Below, in pieces: positions 47,030-57,971 of a stretch of DNA of 64,000 bases. The stretch is from Pollenia angustigena (taxonomy: Eukaryota > Arthropoda > Insecta > Diptera > Polleniidae): the NCBI GenBank assembly GCA_930367215.1, contig OV884056.1, positions 253,359,127 to 253,423,126 of the forward strand, given 5' to 3'. A program made the position numbers and the translations under genes. The first letter of the stretch is position 1. Each line of letters starts with the position of its first letter. The notes beneath the pieces are model-generated. The model saw only the letters and a program-made list of their open reading frames with translations, did not search any database and was not told where the DNA came from.

Positions 47030-48976
47030 ACGATCTCCCTGACATGCCTAAACGCTACTATTATGAAGATTTAGAATGAATGTGGGCTTCTGTCAAATAA
47101 ATAATTGTGAAATTTTAGTGTCAGTATTGACTGTTTAACAGTATTGCCAGTATGCGATAAAAAATTATCAAGACGTAGTAGCCCAACTTTTATGCCAGAT
47201 TCGAGTTCAGCGCACCCAAATTAGTTGACTGCAGTGTAATTAGTATTGAGGTTATTTTATAAAACTGTTTATGGTTTTAATCCATAGATTATTTATACGA
47301 AGAAAGCAATGTTTAAAAATAAAGATTTTAATTTAGTGTTATAAGATTAAGCAAAATTACTTTAAGAGATCATAAGAAATATTATAACTGCAACAGCAAC
47401 TACCAGTTGATTTAAATATATCTTTAGTTTTTTATCAAACTTGAAACAGTTTCTACTTGAAACAGTTTCTACGATTTCTTCGTTTGCTGTTTACATCATT
47501 TTGCATTTGAAAATGTGCGTTCAATTGATGCTCAGAAATGTGGTATCGATAAAATACAAAAAGCAATATATGAAATGTCAGCAAACATTAGTTTCGTTCT
47601 TAATATTGGCCATAAATTTTCCAAGAAATACATTCAGTTCTGAAATGCTTTTTTTCTGAAAGATCATCTAGAACACGGTATTAAGAATTGATATTATTAT
47701 AGTTTTCTTTATAAATAACATTAATAACATCAGTATTATGCTAATGGTTTTTCCAGAAACAATATTTTTAGGTTGAAGCTGATTATCACTTTTAAGGTTT
47801 TATGTTCAAAACAAAATGTAGTTCTTAATGTTTCGCACATTGTAGAATAAAACGATTTCGCAGTCTCTTTTACTTTATAAACCATGTCCTTAACATTGCA
47901 TGATTCTATAAATACGGTTAGTTATTTAATTTAATTATCCACTAACATATTCTCCGATGCATCCCTTTTATAAATTTTCTTGCCAGTTGTTAGAACAAAT
48001 ATCCCATTCAAGAAAGCAAAATATGATTCCTGGCGTAAACACTTTGCATTTCAATATTAACGTAGTAAATTATTTTTAAAATACAACAACAAACACATTA
48101 TAACCTAAGCCTGCTATCGAAATGATCACATCACAGTTAAAAGGCTCAAAGCATAAAAAAGTACTGAAAATAGCGCGGTACTGAATTTTTCAACACTGGT
48201 ATTTAACATCCTAATGTTAGCAAATTAAAGCTTCCTAAACTTATTAAACTTTTGATAATGAAATAATTTACCATAAAGCCCACCCTTAACAATCATTCTA
48301 GTACGCTAAAATCCGTAACGAATAGTGCTATTTTAGTTGAATTTGAAGATCGAATCCTGATTAAATATAGGTCCTGTTAAAAGCCCACAAAATTTATTTT
48401 TTATAATACAAAAGTTAAGAGAATGATAACAAATCTGATCATGTTGAAGACTTCAAAACATTTGCTATATTATTAAAGTAGTAAATAATTGTCAATAAAA
48501 ATCTATAAAGTTGAAATAGCAAATTTTGGCTACGAATGCAATGCTGTAGCGTGCATTGCTAAATTTGGCATTGGCATTACATTTAAATTTGCCGCAATTT
48601 TAGCTTTTAATGTGACCGCTTAAGTGTATAAATTTTGTATTCTCTCAGGCATTATAGCGATCGAGATTAAGCATTAGCTAAGCGAATTACAGAAAATGGG
48701 TGCAGGATTGTACTCTTATAAAGAAATATTAAGGCAATATCAGAAGTTGTGATAACTCCGATTTTAGCTGTGTTTTTTTTTTATTTCTAAATTATATCTT
48801 TAACACCGATGATGCTACTCGATGTTTTAAAGCAAAATATTGGAAATAAAAATATAATTTTACACAAATACAATCCCGGGCTCAATTAATTACCAAACCA
48901 AATTTAAACGTTGGCTTTTATTAATAAACATAATTTAAGAACAATTTTGATTTTTAGCTGAACTGTTCATTTTTAA
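47030..48976. other. AT-rich sequence with one lone DINE unit
   Basis: About 48270-48370 matches one diverged type A DINE array unit (TTTACCATAAAGCCCACCCT, GTACGCTAAAATCCGTAACG). No DINE ends are nearby. Nothing else recognised. Confidence 0.4.
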
Positions 48977-49141
48977 TTTTTGATATTATTTAATTAGGCT
49001 TGAAATTCATCAAATTTAATTTTCATTAAATTATTTTCACTGAGGAAAGGAATTTTACAACTTGGAATTTAAATTTAAGTGATAATAACAGCAAATTTCG
49101 AACCACCAGTACTACTGGTTAAAGATTGATGATTGACTGCT

Positions 49142-49210
49142 GGCTAACGGGCACCTCAGAGGTGCAGTGGGTAGAACACAAAGATCTGGGTTCAAATCCC
49201 AGCTCAGCCA
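49142..49210 (+). other. tRNA-like sequence in the hairpin loop
   Basis: A perfect T-arm (CTGGG, TTCAAAT, CCCAG; 49186-49202) has an exact B box GGTTCAAATCC. CTCAGCC-A follows and can pair with GGCTAAC (49142-49148) at 5 of 7 positions. GGTGCAGTGGGTAGAAC (49161-49177) resembles an A box/D-arm, but A-to-B spacing is about 15 bases too short and no anticodon arm folds. A 6-bp GCACCT/AGGTGC hairpin occupies the D region. It looks like a tRNA-derived SINE head or decayed tRNA rather than a functional tRNA. Confidence 0.5.
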
Positions 49211-49318
49211 AGAAAAATTATCAATAAATTTTAATAAAAATTCCAAGTTGTAAAACTCCTTTCCTCAGTGAAAATAATTTAATGAAAATTTAATTTGATG
49301 AATTTCAAGCCTAATTAA

Positions 49319-50479
49319 CCTTTATGTGCTCGGGATCGAAAACTTATGTGGGCGGTCGGAAGACTACATGTGTAGTAACATTATTTTTGCACTACTTTAT
49401 CCTTATAAACAAGAAAAAAGTGGTTATATTTATTTTATTTTATTTATATATTATTTATGTAGGTATAGGAAAACTTGAACAAAACAATTTTAAACATTTA
49501 AGTCCCAGTAAAAACTTCGCTTACTTTTTTAAAATGAATAGCTTCTTTAACTTATTATTTATAGAGCAGCATTTTCAAAATACGTAAGTTGTGGAATGTG
49601 CATCGCGCACCGGTTTCTTACACCAACTGCATATCTTTCGTGTGTTTTTGCGGTTTCCAATTTCACATGCCTGACATCGTGCAGGATGTTTTGGCAGCTT
49701 ATCCTCAGATGTGTCGGGAAATTGATTAGTAGCAGAAGCGGAAAAAGTTGAAATTGGCGAGTGCCCTAGCGCCATTTCGATAGCGAGGCATGTTGGAGTG
49801 CAGCCTATTACCCTTGGAATTTGACCGTTCTATGACTGCTGGAATAAACATCTATTTTGCCAAACTTCTCAAGAACTTTCTGCGTTTGTCTGTTTGCTGA
49901 ATATGGCTATTATTTTCTATATAGATGATATAAGTAGCTAAGGCAGATATATCTAGCAAGTTGGAAAATATTACCAATGGCCATCGAAGTATTTGTTTAA
50001 ATCGAGATTTTGACATTGATGCGCAACACTTTACTAATTTTTGCAATACAAAGAATAAAAAAACAAAACAATGTAAAATCATAAAAGTGACGTACACTTT
50101 GTCTTTGCTCTATTGTTTTTGATGAAATGTTATTACTTTGATGCGCTATCTGCATACACGTGATGCAAAAATTCTTTTTTTAGCAAAAATTAAACAAAAA
50201 TAAGGTGTGCAAATGTACTAAGCAACAAATAAAGCTTATTTGCATACAAACCACATAGTGACTACAAATGTAGACTACCGGCCACGAGATGATCATTTTA
50301 AAAAACATCCCTTTAGCACCTACGAAATAATTATTTTTACATCACTAACGTTTAAATCTGCTTAAAACAAGATTTTAGGAAGCTACCAAAAACCTCAAAT
50401 TATTTGACTGACGTTTTTAATTTTTATTCGCTAATCTAATCAAAATTACTACAAATGTAGACTACCGAGCACATAAAGG
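49319..50479 (-). mobile_element. piggyBac-like element, internally deleted, TTAA target
   Basis: TTAA at 49315-49318 and 50480-50483. Perfect 15-bp inverted ends CCTTTATGTGCTCGG (49319-49333; complement 50465-50479). A second motif, close to TACTACAAATGTAGACTACC, occurs inverted inside the left end (49361-49378) and twice at the right (50261-50280, 50448-50466). It is a candidate transposase-binding repeat. Length 1161 bp, against 2-3 kb for autonomous relatives; only the C-terminal transposase part remains. Confidence 0.85.
49575..50097 (-). pseudogene. piggyBac-like transposase, C-terminal fragment
   Basis: The upstream piece (50097-49852) ends with RWPLVIFSNLLDISALATYI, then YIENN and QQTDKRRKFLRSLAK, typical of the last part of the piggyBac RNase-H-like domain. 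After a frameshift the second piece (49775-49575) has a cysteine-rich zinc domain, PARCQACEIGNRKNTRKICS followed by WCKKPVRDAHS. This corresponds to the C-terminal domain that binds element ends. The usual last Cys-His pairs are incomplete and the catalytic aspartates upstream are deleted. Transcription would be leftwards from the right end. Confidence 0.8.
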
Positions 50480-50500
50480 TTAAATAATATCAAAAAATAA

Positions 50501-50857
50501 ACATAATTTGTTTAAGTTTAAGAGTCCATTTAATCAAATGTAATCCTATTGCACTCCTTAATGGTTTTTTTTTTAGAGTACAAAGCAAAAAGTCTAAAAG
50601 TCTAAAAGGAAAATGTTTAACTCGCTTAAAAATTACAGATTTTTAATTATACATACTCTGTTTTTTTGTTTGTTTTTAAATCTATTTAAAGTTTTTCTTT
50701 TAATGTTGCCGTAGAGATTTATTTAAGTGTAGTTTATAGTAAATCTAGAGATATTTTTTTTTTTTCTTTTCATTAAGCAAATTATATGTAGTATATTTGT
50801 GTATCTTGTTAGAGTAAGTTTTATTTATTTCTTCCTATTTTAGTATTTTCTCCTTTT
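50501..50857. other. AT-rich sequence, no gene recognised
   Basis: No structure recognised. Confidence 0.4.
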
Positions 50858-50946
50858 TATAACCTCGACCACCAGTTAAGAAGAGGGTATACTAAGTTTA
50901 TCATTCCGTGTGAAACTTTTTCGTATTCAACTAAAACCCAATGAAG

Positions 50947-52143
50947 TTCACAGAAAAATTTATTTTTCCAATTCAAACATAAAAAAAATTTGTAGAATCA
51001 AACTATTTTTTGGCTGAAATCGGTTCTATAAACAAGTTCGCATATTCAAACAATTTATTTGCATTTTGTTTATTGAAAAAAACACTGATTTTTTCAAACA
51101 AATAATTTAACTGAGTCAAACAAAAAGTTTACTGAAAATCATTTAAGTTTCAAACAAATAATTTTCTGAATCAAACAAAAAAATTTTTGCACAATAAATG
51201 ACTCGCACACAAGCAAGCACTGTAGGAGTAGATGACGGCAGAGCAGAGCGGCCGGCTGGCTTTGAGACACATTTTTTTGTTTGAATAATTTTTTAAAGAA
51301 TTCTTATTTATACACACAATGTTTTTCTTCATCACTCACTGTTGCTGTATGCTTTCCTTTGATAAAGAAGAAGAAATGTAACCAAAAACGGCGGCAGACC
51401 GACTCGGTATGTTTTATGTCATCATTCTATTTTTGTATTTGATGTATTTAACTAAACAGTTTGAAAAAATTGAATACGGGATTTTGTTTTTTTTTATCAA
51501 CTTTGAAACTAACCAAAAATTTTATTTTGTTTCTTATAACTCCACGTCTACAACTGACATGATTCGCTGTTATAACATTATGTTATAAAATCGTTGTTAA
51601 AACATTTGCATTAACAGCCGTGTTATAACATGAGAAAACCTCTAACATGATGAGTCTATACTTAACACTAACATAATTTTAGTGTTAATGTAAAGCATTT
51701 CATGTCAGTTGTAGACTGTATGTAATGTTGTTGTTGTTGTTTATGTTGTTTAAAAAGAGTGAAACGTTTTTTACCTACTATTTTTTACTACAAACCTCGT
51801 CATGCTATTTTATCATCTTTGTTATTATTGCACTTTTTTAAAATGTCCAAAAATAGACTGTATGTGTTTTGGTTGTAGTTCTTATATTTCACAAAAAGAA
51901 GTGTTGCATACGATCAAATAAAAAAATCCAAAAAGACGACAACATTAAAAAGCGTTAAATTTTTCATACAAAATTATGAAAACTTGAAACCAATAACGCG
52001 TATATTATAATTTTGAATAGTTGTCCACATTTTTGTTGGTTAAATAAAACTCAAACAAAAATATTAATTGAATGAGTAAAAAAATTTGTAGAAATTAAAA
52101 ATATTTTCAAACAAGCGTTTGTTCGGCAATAATTTTTTCTGTG
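50947..52143 (-). mobile_element. TIR element, ACACAGAAAAAATTATT family, copy B
   Basis: TCACAGAAAAATTTATTTTT at the left and GGCAATAATTTTTTCTGTG at the right. The interior parallels the copy at 29073 in reverse (GCAGAGCGGCCGGCTGGC core at 51242; TTGTCCACATTTTTGTTGG near 52022). It contains about 290 bp absent from the other copy (about 51540-51828) and sits in a DINE whose two parts it separates cleanly. Confidence 0.75.
51548..51715. mobile_element. Small inverted-repeat insertion inside TIR copy B
   Basis: CTACAACTGACATGA (51548-51562) and TCATGTCAGTTGTAG (51700-51714 or so) bound a stretch rich in GTTATAACA motifs. Comparison with copy A (29073) shows that this region is extra. It is a likely MITE of about 170 bp. 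Confidence 0.6.
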
Positions 52144-52359
52144 TGTATGTATTCTGGGCCCTTGAGTTATTTTAAGTTTACTGTTTATTCAAATATCCCC
52201 AAAAAACCCCTCAGGAGCTGTTAAATCCTGTGAAGGTTAAGGCCAGTTTATATCGATTGTGCGCAAATAATACGTTCGCCGAATATGTCCCTTAGCAATG
52301 CCCTTAAGGCACCTGCAGTATCTGCTTATGTATTCAAAATTCTCTCAAAAGTCTTATTA

Positions 52360-52450
52360 TGAGTGCCCCGTTAGGCTTGCTGGTAGTGAGCTAGTCTATC
52401 AGCAATGGGGTTCCAAGTTCGATTCCCGCCAGAGACTCTGGTTTTTTTTT
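52360..52450 (+). repeat. tRNA-like SINE head with T-run terminator
   Basis: TTAGGCTTGCTGGTAGTGAG is A-box/D-arm-like (GCT...AGC pair). About 40 bases on, AGTTCGATTCCC is a good B box, and a run of nine Ts (52442-52450) could end Pol III transcription. The acceptor and anticodon stems do not fold well. The upstream stretch 52240-52320 shares sequence with 30-115 of the window. Confidence 0.45.
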
Positions 52451-52484
52451 CCTGCAGACAAGCGTAGAGCTTCGCGGGATTAGC

Positions 52485-52760
52485 TTAGGAAATTAAAAAA
52501 AAAACTCTCTCTGCATCGACCGCAGTGATAGTCCAAGTTGAACATCTCATTGCTAATGTTAAGGGACTTTGCTCTACGATCTCTCTAACGCGTCGAATAT
52601 TTTGACAAGTGTTCACGGTACGTTTTCTTCCGGTAACTGGTAGGGTTTTTACAGACCCATGTTGAGAAAAAATTTCAATTAAGTGGTTAATTGCTGACAC
52701 TGTGAGTAAAGTGCGCATATTTCAATGACGAAAATATGCACGCTCTTTCTTGGTTTTAAA
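52485..52760 (-). pseudogene. Mariner-type transposase N-terminal fragment
   Basis: The minus-strand frame 52718-52485 reads SAINHLIEIFSQHGSVKTLP, then GRKRTVNTCQNIRRVREIVE, then QSPLTLAMR. This is the linker between the two helix-turn-helix motifs (the GS...GR...R hallmark) and the start of the second. No catalytic domain follows. It lies within the split DINE, next to the tRNA-like sequence. Confidence 0.65.
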
Positions 52761-52990
52761 AATAAAATTCAATTAATTGTGTTCGCTGTTTGACTGTATA
52801 GTTTTTTACATTTAATTCCTCAAGCCTTCTTCACAAAATTCTTAAACAGAAACAAAGACAAAAATAGAAGTTAAAAAAACTTATAAAACCATATAGCACC
52901 TTCTTCGCCACCATGTACAAAGACTCCTGAAATATTCCTACTAGAGGGTATCAAAGATTCGCCACAGCCGAATATATTTTTTAAGCTTGT

Positions 52991-53735
52991 TTCTTTATCC
53001 CATTTACTTTATTTAAACTTTACCCTACTTTTAACCGGAATTTATCAATAAACTATATAGTACGGACTTAAATAGTTGTTTCCATGATGTTCCCTATAAA
53101 ATAAGAACGTTTGAACGTGCAAGTATTGTATGTAAGTGTTCTTTTTGTATTTGTATGTTTAAAGGAATCATCACCTTCTTTTACTGCTTTTCAAAAGTTT
53201 TACCTTAAACTTTAGCTCTACTAATTCCAGAAATAATTACAAAAACGAATTTATGTTGTTTTTCGTAAAATAAATGTTCATTTTTTCATTTTTTTTTCGT
53301 ACTAACACCATCGATTCAAGTGTTGCTGTTTGAAGATTTATGTCCTTAATGGATTAAATGCTTCTTAGTTGCATGCAGTGCGTTTAAAGCACAAAACAGC
53401 ATAAAAACTTAAAAATGTTTTATTTTAAAAGTCAAGTTTAAAGTGTGTAAAGATAAATACAATTAAGTTTGTAAAGCGATGAATGAGCACAGAAATAAAT
53501 GCTTAATAAGTTGGAATTGAATAATAAGAAACTAAAGTTTGAAATAGTTGGTTAGTGATTTGAAATCAATAACTTGAATTCTAAAATTGATTTTAAGTTT
53601 TTTTTTTTTAAATCGAGGTAAAGGTTATTTAAAAAGTTAGTGATATGTAATGCAATAAATTAACTTACTAAACTCATTTTTCGTTAAAAACAATACAAAT
53701 TTAAATATATTTTATCGTAGGGTTTGTAATAAATA
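52991..53735. other. AT-rich sequence, no gene recognised
   Basis: Nothing recognised. Confidence 0.4.
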
Positions 53736-53940
53736 CAGTCAAATCCCGATAATTCGTACCCCGATAAATCGTAATTCCCGATAATTCGTAATAAACTGTC
53801 GGTCCCTTGAAAAAATCTCGTTAATTCGTAAAAGTTTCATACATTTTGGTCCGCTCGCAAATTCGTAATTTGTTTGTCAAATAAAATCTTCTTTACCTCT
53901 TATAAATCGTAGTGATTAATCGGGATAGGGTTTTTCAAGC
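53736..53940 (+). mobile_element. One end of a pogo/Tigger-like transposon
   Basis: TA followed by CAGTCAAATCCCGATAATTC, then CCGATAA(T/A)TCGTAA repeated at about 16-bp intervals (53745, 53761, 53777) and a looser TCGTTAATTCGTAA. CAGT starts, TA targets and internal repeats of the terminal motif are usual in pogo/Tigger families. The opposite end was not found, so it is truncated. Confidence 0.55.
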
Positions 53941-55405
53941 AGATATTTGCAGACAAAAATCATCTGAATTTGCTAAAAAGAACCTCTGTCACGAAAGTTT
54001 AGGGTAATTTTTTTATGCTAAACATTTTTCTAATGTAAAGAACATATTTACTTAAGTTTTAGGCTAGCCCTTAATTTAAATATTAGTTCCTCGCATAAAA
54101 TTTCATGTTATTAACTGATTTTAACTAAAAAAAAAACAACATCAATCCATCCGTACTCAAATCAATCCGAAGCGGTATTAATACTACGTTGAGTACGAAT
54201 TTTCTTGAATCAAGGACAGAAAGATTGATTCAAGTACGGATTTTCAATCGCAAAATACTTGAATTATCCATATTCAAACCCGAACTCGTACTTGAAATAA
54301 TCCGAAAATGAGATTGATTTAAGTAAAACAAAGATTGAATCAATATCAACATGCGCTTGATTCAAGAATTATAAAATTGATTTTATCCCCAATTCGTGCT
54401 AGAAAAAAACCAAAAAAGAAAATAGAAAGAAAAAATTATTATGACTGATTTACTTACCCGTTTTACAGCTTAAATAATGATACAACATCAACATCATGTC
54501 CGATATGGTTTTTACTTTAGAAATCTTTTGTACATATTTAACCAAAAATATAAACTAAATGAGAAGCAATTGTTAAAATTTACTTTTTAACCCTTCGTGG
54601 TACACATGAGTCTGGCCAGACCTTTGTTTAATGTGTATAGATAATCAAAACATGAATAAGCCGGAGGGCTAAACATGAGAATAATATGCATATATTTTTC
54701 TTATTGTTCTGTTGTTTTTGTGGTTTCTACAAACAAAAAGGAAATCGTTTTGTTCGAATTTGTGTTGTTGTAATTGTACAACAAGTTTTAAAAAAACACA
54801 CGTACGCACACCTAAAAGCATGCAATGCTGAGAGATGAGACTAATAAATTTTATGAGATTAAATGATGAAACAGAACTGGGGTTGAACGACGTTTTTCAT
54901 ACAGTTTGACATAAAATTATGCCAGAAACTGCGGTCGAGAAATCAAATCAATTTTATTTTGAGGACGTTTTTTTCAATGCTCTCACATATAGACACTTAT
55001 TCTCTTAACAATGCTACCATACTTTCATTCAATTTCATACATTTTGTAAACAAAGAAAAATAAGAACAAAAGAAATGAGAGAGAATTTGAAGTTACTGCC
55101 GACGTTTTAATTATGGGCTTTAAAATGTTTGCCTGAAGTTGAAGACTCAATTCTGTTTCATCATTTAAACCCTCATTTTGTAATTTTACTCTCAGAGTGG
55201 CATTATTAACTAAAAGTTAAATATTTTTTGTACTTGATTTAACAATTTTATGCTTATTTCAAGAAATTCCGGGATTGATTTTTAAAAGTAGTCCCATTTA
55301 GGATTGTTTAGAGTATGTTGAAGTGTTATTAGTACTTGAATTTTTGAAGTAATCATAAAAAACTCGATTCATCCCAAGTGTTTTTCTTTCTGTGTAGTCT
55401 TTTAC
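53941..55405. other. AT-rich sequence with a dispersed repeat and a piggyBac-like scrap
   Basis: 54120-54400 has many GATTGATTCAAGTA-like repeats. TTAACCCTTCGTGGTACACA, then AGTCTGGCCAGACC at 54609, looks like a piggyBac-type end. About 55180-55400 matches 8521-8760 in reverse. No gene. Confidence 0.4.
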
Positions 55406-55581
55406 ATATCGTCGGTCTCATGTAGAAAGGCCCTAACTCGATTTTTTTCGAAATTGGTTTTTTAAGTGATTGAAGAACCCATTTTACATTATGATACATA
55501 CAGTTTATATTATGTTTTTGCCTTCTCCTGTAAAGTTGCATTTATTTGAGTTAGGGCTTTTCTGCATGAGACCAACGATAT
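55406..55581. mobile_element. Palindromic MITE
   Basis: Arms of about 34 bp: ATATCGTCGGTCTCATGTAG plus AAAGGCCCTAACTC at the left, complement at the right (55548-55581) with three mismatches. 176 bp, no coding capacity. Confidence 0.75.
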
Positions 55582-56223
55582 ACTGCTTGTCAAAATTTTC
55601 AATAATTGAAAGCTGTGACGAAGGATACACGCAGTTTACTTTGAATATATCAACCAGAAAACAATTTGTAAAGACAAACTTAAAATTTGCTCCCTAAACT
55701 TGTAATCATCTGTTTTCTTGAACGTAAATTGGCAAGTTCATTTTAATTTTTAAAAGTATGTGTATATTGGTAGAAAAAGTGTGAGTGTTTTTAAACTTAG
55801 AATACAAAACTTGATCGTGTTACCCACAAGTAAGATCAGATGTTGATTGCTTTAAGAAGATGTTAGCATTTTGCCGATGTGATGAGAGATTATAGCTGTG
55901 GGCAATTGTAGAATCGTAGTTCATTGTATGAACTATGGCGCGGTATAACAAAATGTTTGCCTCCAATGTACAAAAATTTACGTAAAATTTCAAATATCTA
56001 TCTTTTTTTGAATTATAAATATAATTCGTATATTTTGCAAAACTAAATAATGCCATGATTTCGACGAAACTTTTATTTATCAATAATGTTTGGAATTTGC
56101 CATAACGTACGAAATATAATGTCATTATTTCCAACTACTGCTAAAGGGACAAAGGAACAGTGCTAGACCGCATTATAATTGTTCAACTATTTACTTACAT
56201 CTTAGTCCAATATTTATGTGTTA
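55582..56223. other. AT-rich sequence, no gene recognised
   Basis: Minus-strand frame 55820-56134 has no domain. Nothing else recognised. Confidence 0.4.
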
Positions 56224-56227
56224 TTAA

Positions 56228-56640
56228 CCTTTAATTAGGCGCATGGGGTCAGGAGAAATTTAAATTGAAAAATGTATACGTTAAAATGTTCGGAGCGAAC
56301 TTGTTTTTTCTATAGCTTTGTTCATTTAAAAAGAGAACAAAAATAAGTTGCGATTATATCGTTAAAGCGTACACACGTGTCGCTTGACTAATTCTTGTTG
56401 ACCCCATGCGACTAGTAGTGTAACTTTTTTTTATATGAAGATGAGTCAACTTGTTAAATAGTTGAAAGAAACCAGTACTGAATTTTATTTATATTTTACG
56501 TTTTTAAATGAAAAAAATGCTGTGTTTTTTTTTATACATAACTAGCTGTTTGGTCCCGGTGCTGCTCGGGATTTTCTAAATAATCACGTGAGTCCCCATG
56601 CGATTAATTGTGTGATTTTCTTAATGCGCCTAATTAAAGG
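56228..56640. mobile_element. piggyBac-type MITE, TTAA target
   Basis: TTAA at 56224-56227 and 56641-56644. Perfect 17-bp ends CCTTTAATTAGGCGCAT (complement at 56624-56640). CCCCATGCGA recurs inside the right half (56403, 56593), and its complement CGCATGGGG overlaps the left end (56240). This gives subterminal repeats as in the element at 49319, and the CCTTTA start is also shared. Internal ACTAGCTGTTTGGTCCCGG at 56543. Confidence 0.8.
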
Positions 56641-56644
56641 TTAA

Positions 56645-57971
56645 AACAATGAAGAAATTTATAAAACTGATGGCCAGAAAGAACTTCAATTCAATTAAAT
56701 AAAAAACTTTAAACCTTTAAAGCTATCAAATATCTCAATAGCAGCAACAATTAAAAAAATGTGAATACCTCATTGAACCTGATCATATTTCAATTTTAAG
56801 CCTTGGTTAATGATGCCTTAACTTTAAATGTTTTAAGTTTTTTCAAAATTACCAGCAGCAAAAAAAAAAAAAAAAATCATAGTAATTTGATACAGGATAT
56901 TCAAATTTTTTGTTAATTCAAAGGAAAAAATCCATGCAATCATCATCGTCAACACCATTACTGACGTTAACAGCACGCAGACAATACAATGTGTGGCAAA
57001 CAGACAGTTGGGTAAAAAAAGTTCAACCAACAGAAATAACAATTGAAAGCAAACCAACAAAAAAAAAAAAAAATAACACTGCAAGTCTACAGCATGTGTT
57101 GTTTCAACTAACAAACAAAACAAAAAAATGGTAAAAACTTTAAACAACGGCACGAAAAAAACAAAAAATGAAAAAAGAAAATCTTATTTTCTATGCCACT
57201 GCCAGCCAAATGCCAAATTCAGCAGTGAATTGTAAACTTTTCGTTTTGTTAGTTTTATTTCAAGTGAAATGAAAGCAGGAAAAATGTACTTTTAACTTGA
57301 ATTTGTTTTATATGATCACACATTTACCCACACACGCAAACATCGACATACAAGTCTTTATAGAATCACTTACACACCAACACATCTATTCTACCAATAT
57401 TCAATCGTAAATGCAAAAAATACATGAGAAACTTTAAAGCTTCATTCACTCTTGTTTATGCTTTTTTTTAAACCCAATATGTTAGCCATTGTTGTGTGGG
57501 TGTTGCATGTATGTATGTGTGTGTGTTTTTGTTTTTGTAAGTCAACGTGTGTGTGGTAGTGTATGTACCGTTTATATATTTTTTAATCTATTCCATAAAA
57601 AAAAGCTGAGAAAAATACAACGAAACATATTGTTCCATGTGTTGTAGTTGGTGGTAATAAAACAACGCGATGAGTTGGTGTTATTTTATTAAGTTTTTTT
57701 GCGTTTTTTTCTGAGAAAAAAATTGTTTGCATGTGCATTAGTATTTGTCTGTGTACACTGTTAAAGCCAATTTTTTCATTATTCTAAATAAACTGATTTT
57801 TTGTTTTAATTGTTTTGTTTGTTATTCTAAATTGTCGAAAAAAAACTTTTATTTAAGAAAACCATAAAATTGAAGTGGCCAACATAAAATATTACCAAGT
57901 GTTTGGGTTTCAGAAAATTTTAAAAATAATTTACATGTCTGTGTAATAAATTATAAATAAGTATATCGATA
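56645..57971. other. AT-rich sequence, no gene recognised
   Basis: GT-rich microsatellite-like tract near 57505-57560. Frame 56910-57134 is low-complexity at its end. No gene. Confidence 0.4.

Larger units (their letters stand above)
48977..50500. mobile_element. Long-hairpin element with tRNA-like loop, split by piggyBac
   Basis: Left arm about 48977-49075 (TTGATATTATTTAATTAGGC, CACTGAGGAAAGGAATTTTA). The right arm is its complement at about 49230-49318. The arms are about 85-100 bp with few mismatches. The right arm is interrupted at TTAA (49315-49318) by the piggyBac-like element and resumes directly after it (TTAA, then ATAATATCAAAAA at 50484). The unoccupied element would be about 360 bp. 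The loop holds a tRNA-like sequence. Confidence 0.75.
50858..52990 (+). repeat. DINE type A copy split by later insertions
   Basis: The start TTTTATAACCTCGACCACCA, GAGGGTATACTAAGTTTATC and GTGTGAAACTTTTTCGTATT is cut at 50946. It resumes at 52144 with GTATGTATTCTGGGCCCTTG, the next DINE segment. The terminal GAGGGTATCAAAGATTCGCC and ACAGCCGAATATATTTTTTA appear at 52946-52990. Between these lie a TIR element, a tRNA-like SINE head and a mariner fragment. Confidence 0.65.

Noticed and set aside
49142..49210. Functional tRNA gene
   Set aside because: No anticodon arm folds, A-B spacing is short, and acceptor pairing is only 5 of 7.
54587..54672. Tiny piggyBac-type MITE (TTAACCCTTCGTGG...AGGGCTAA)
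   Set aside because: The right border is CTAA, not TTAA, and inverted match is only about 8 bases.
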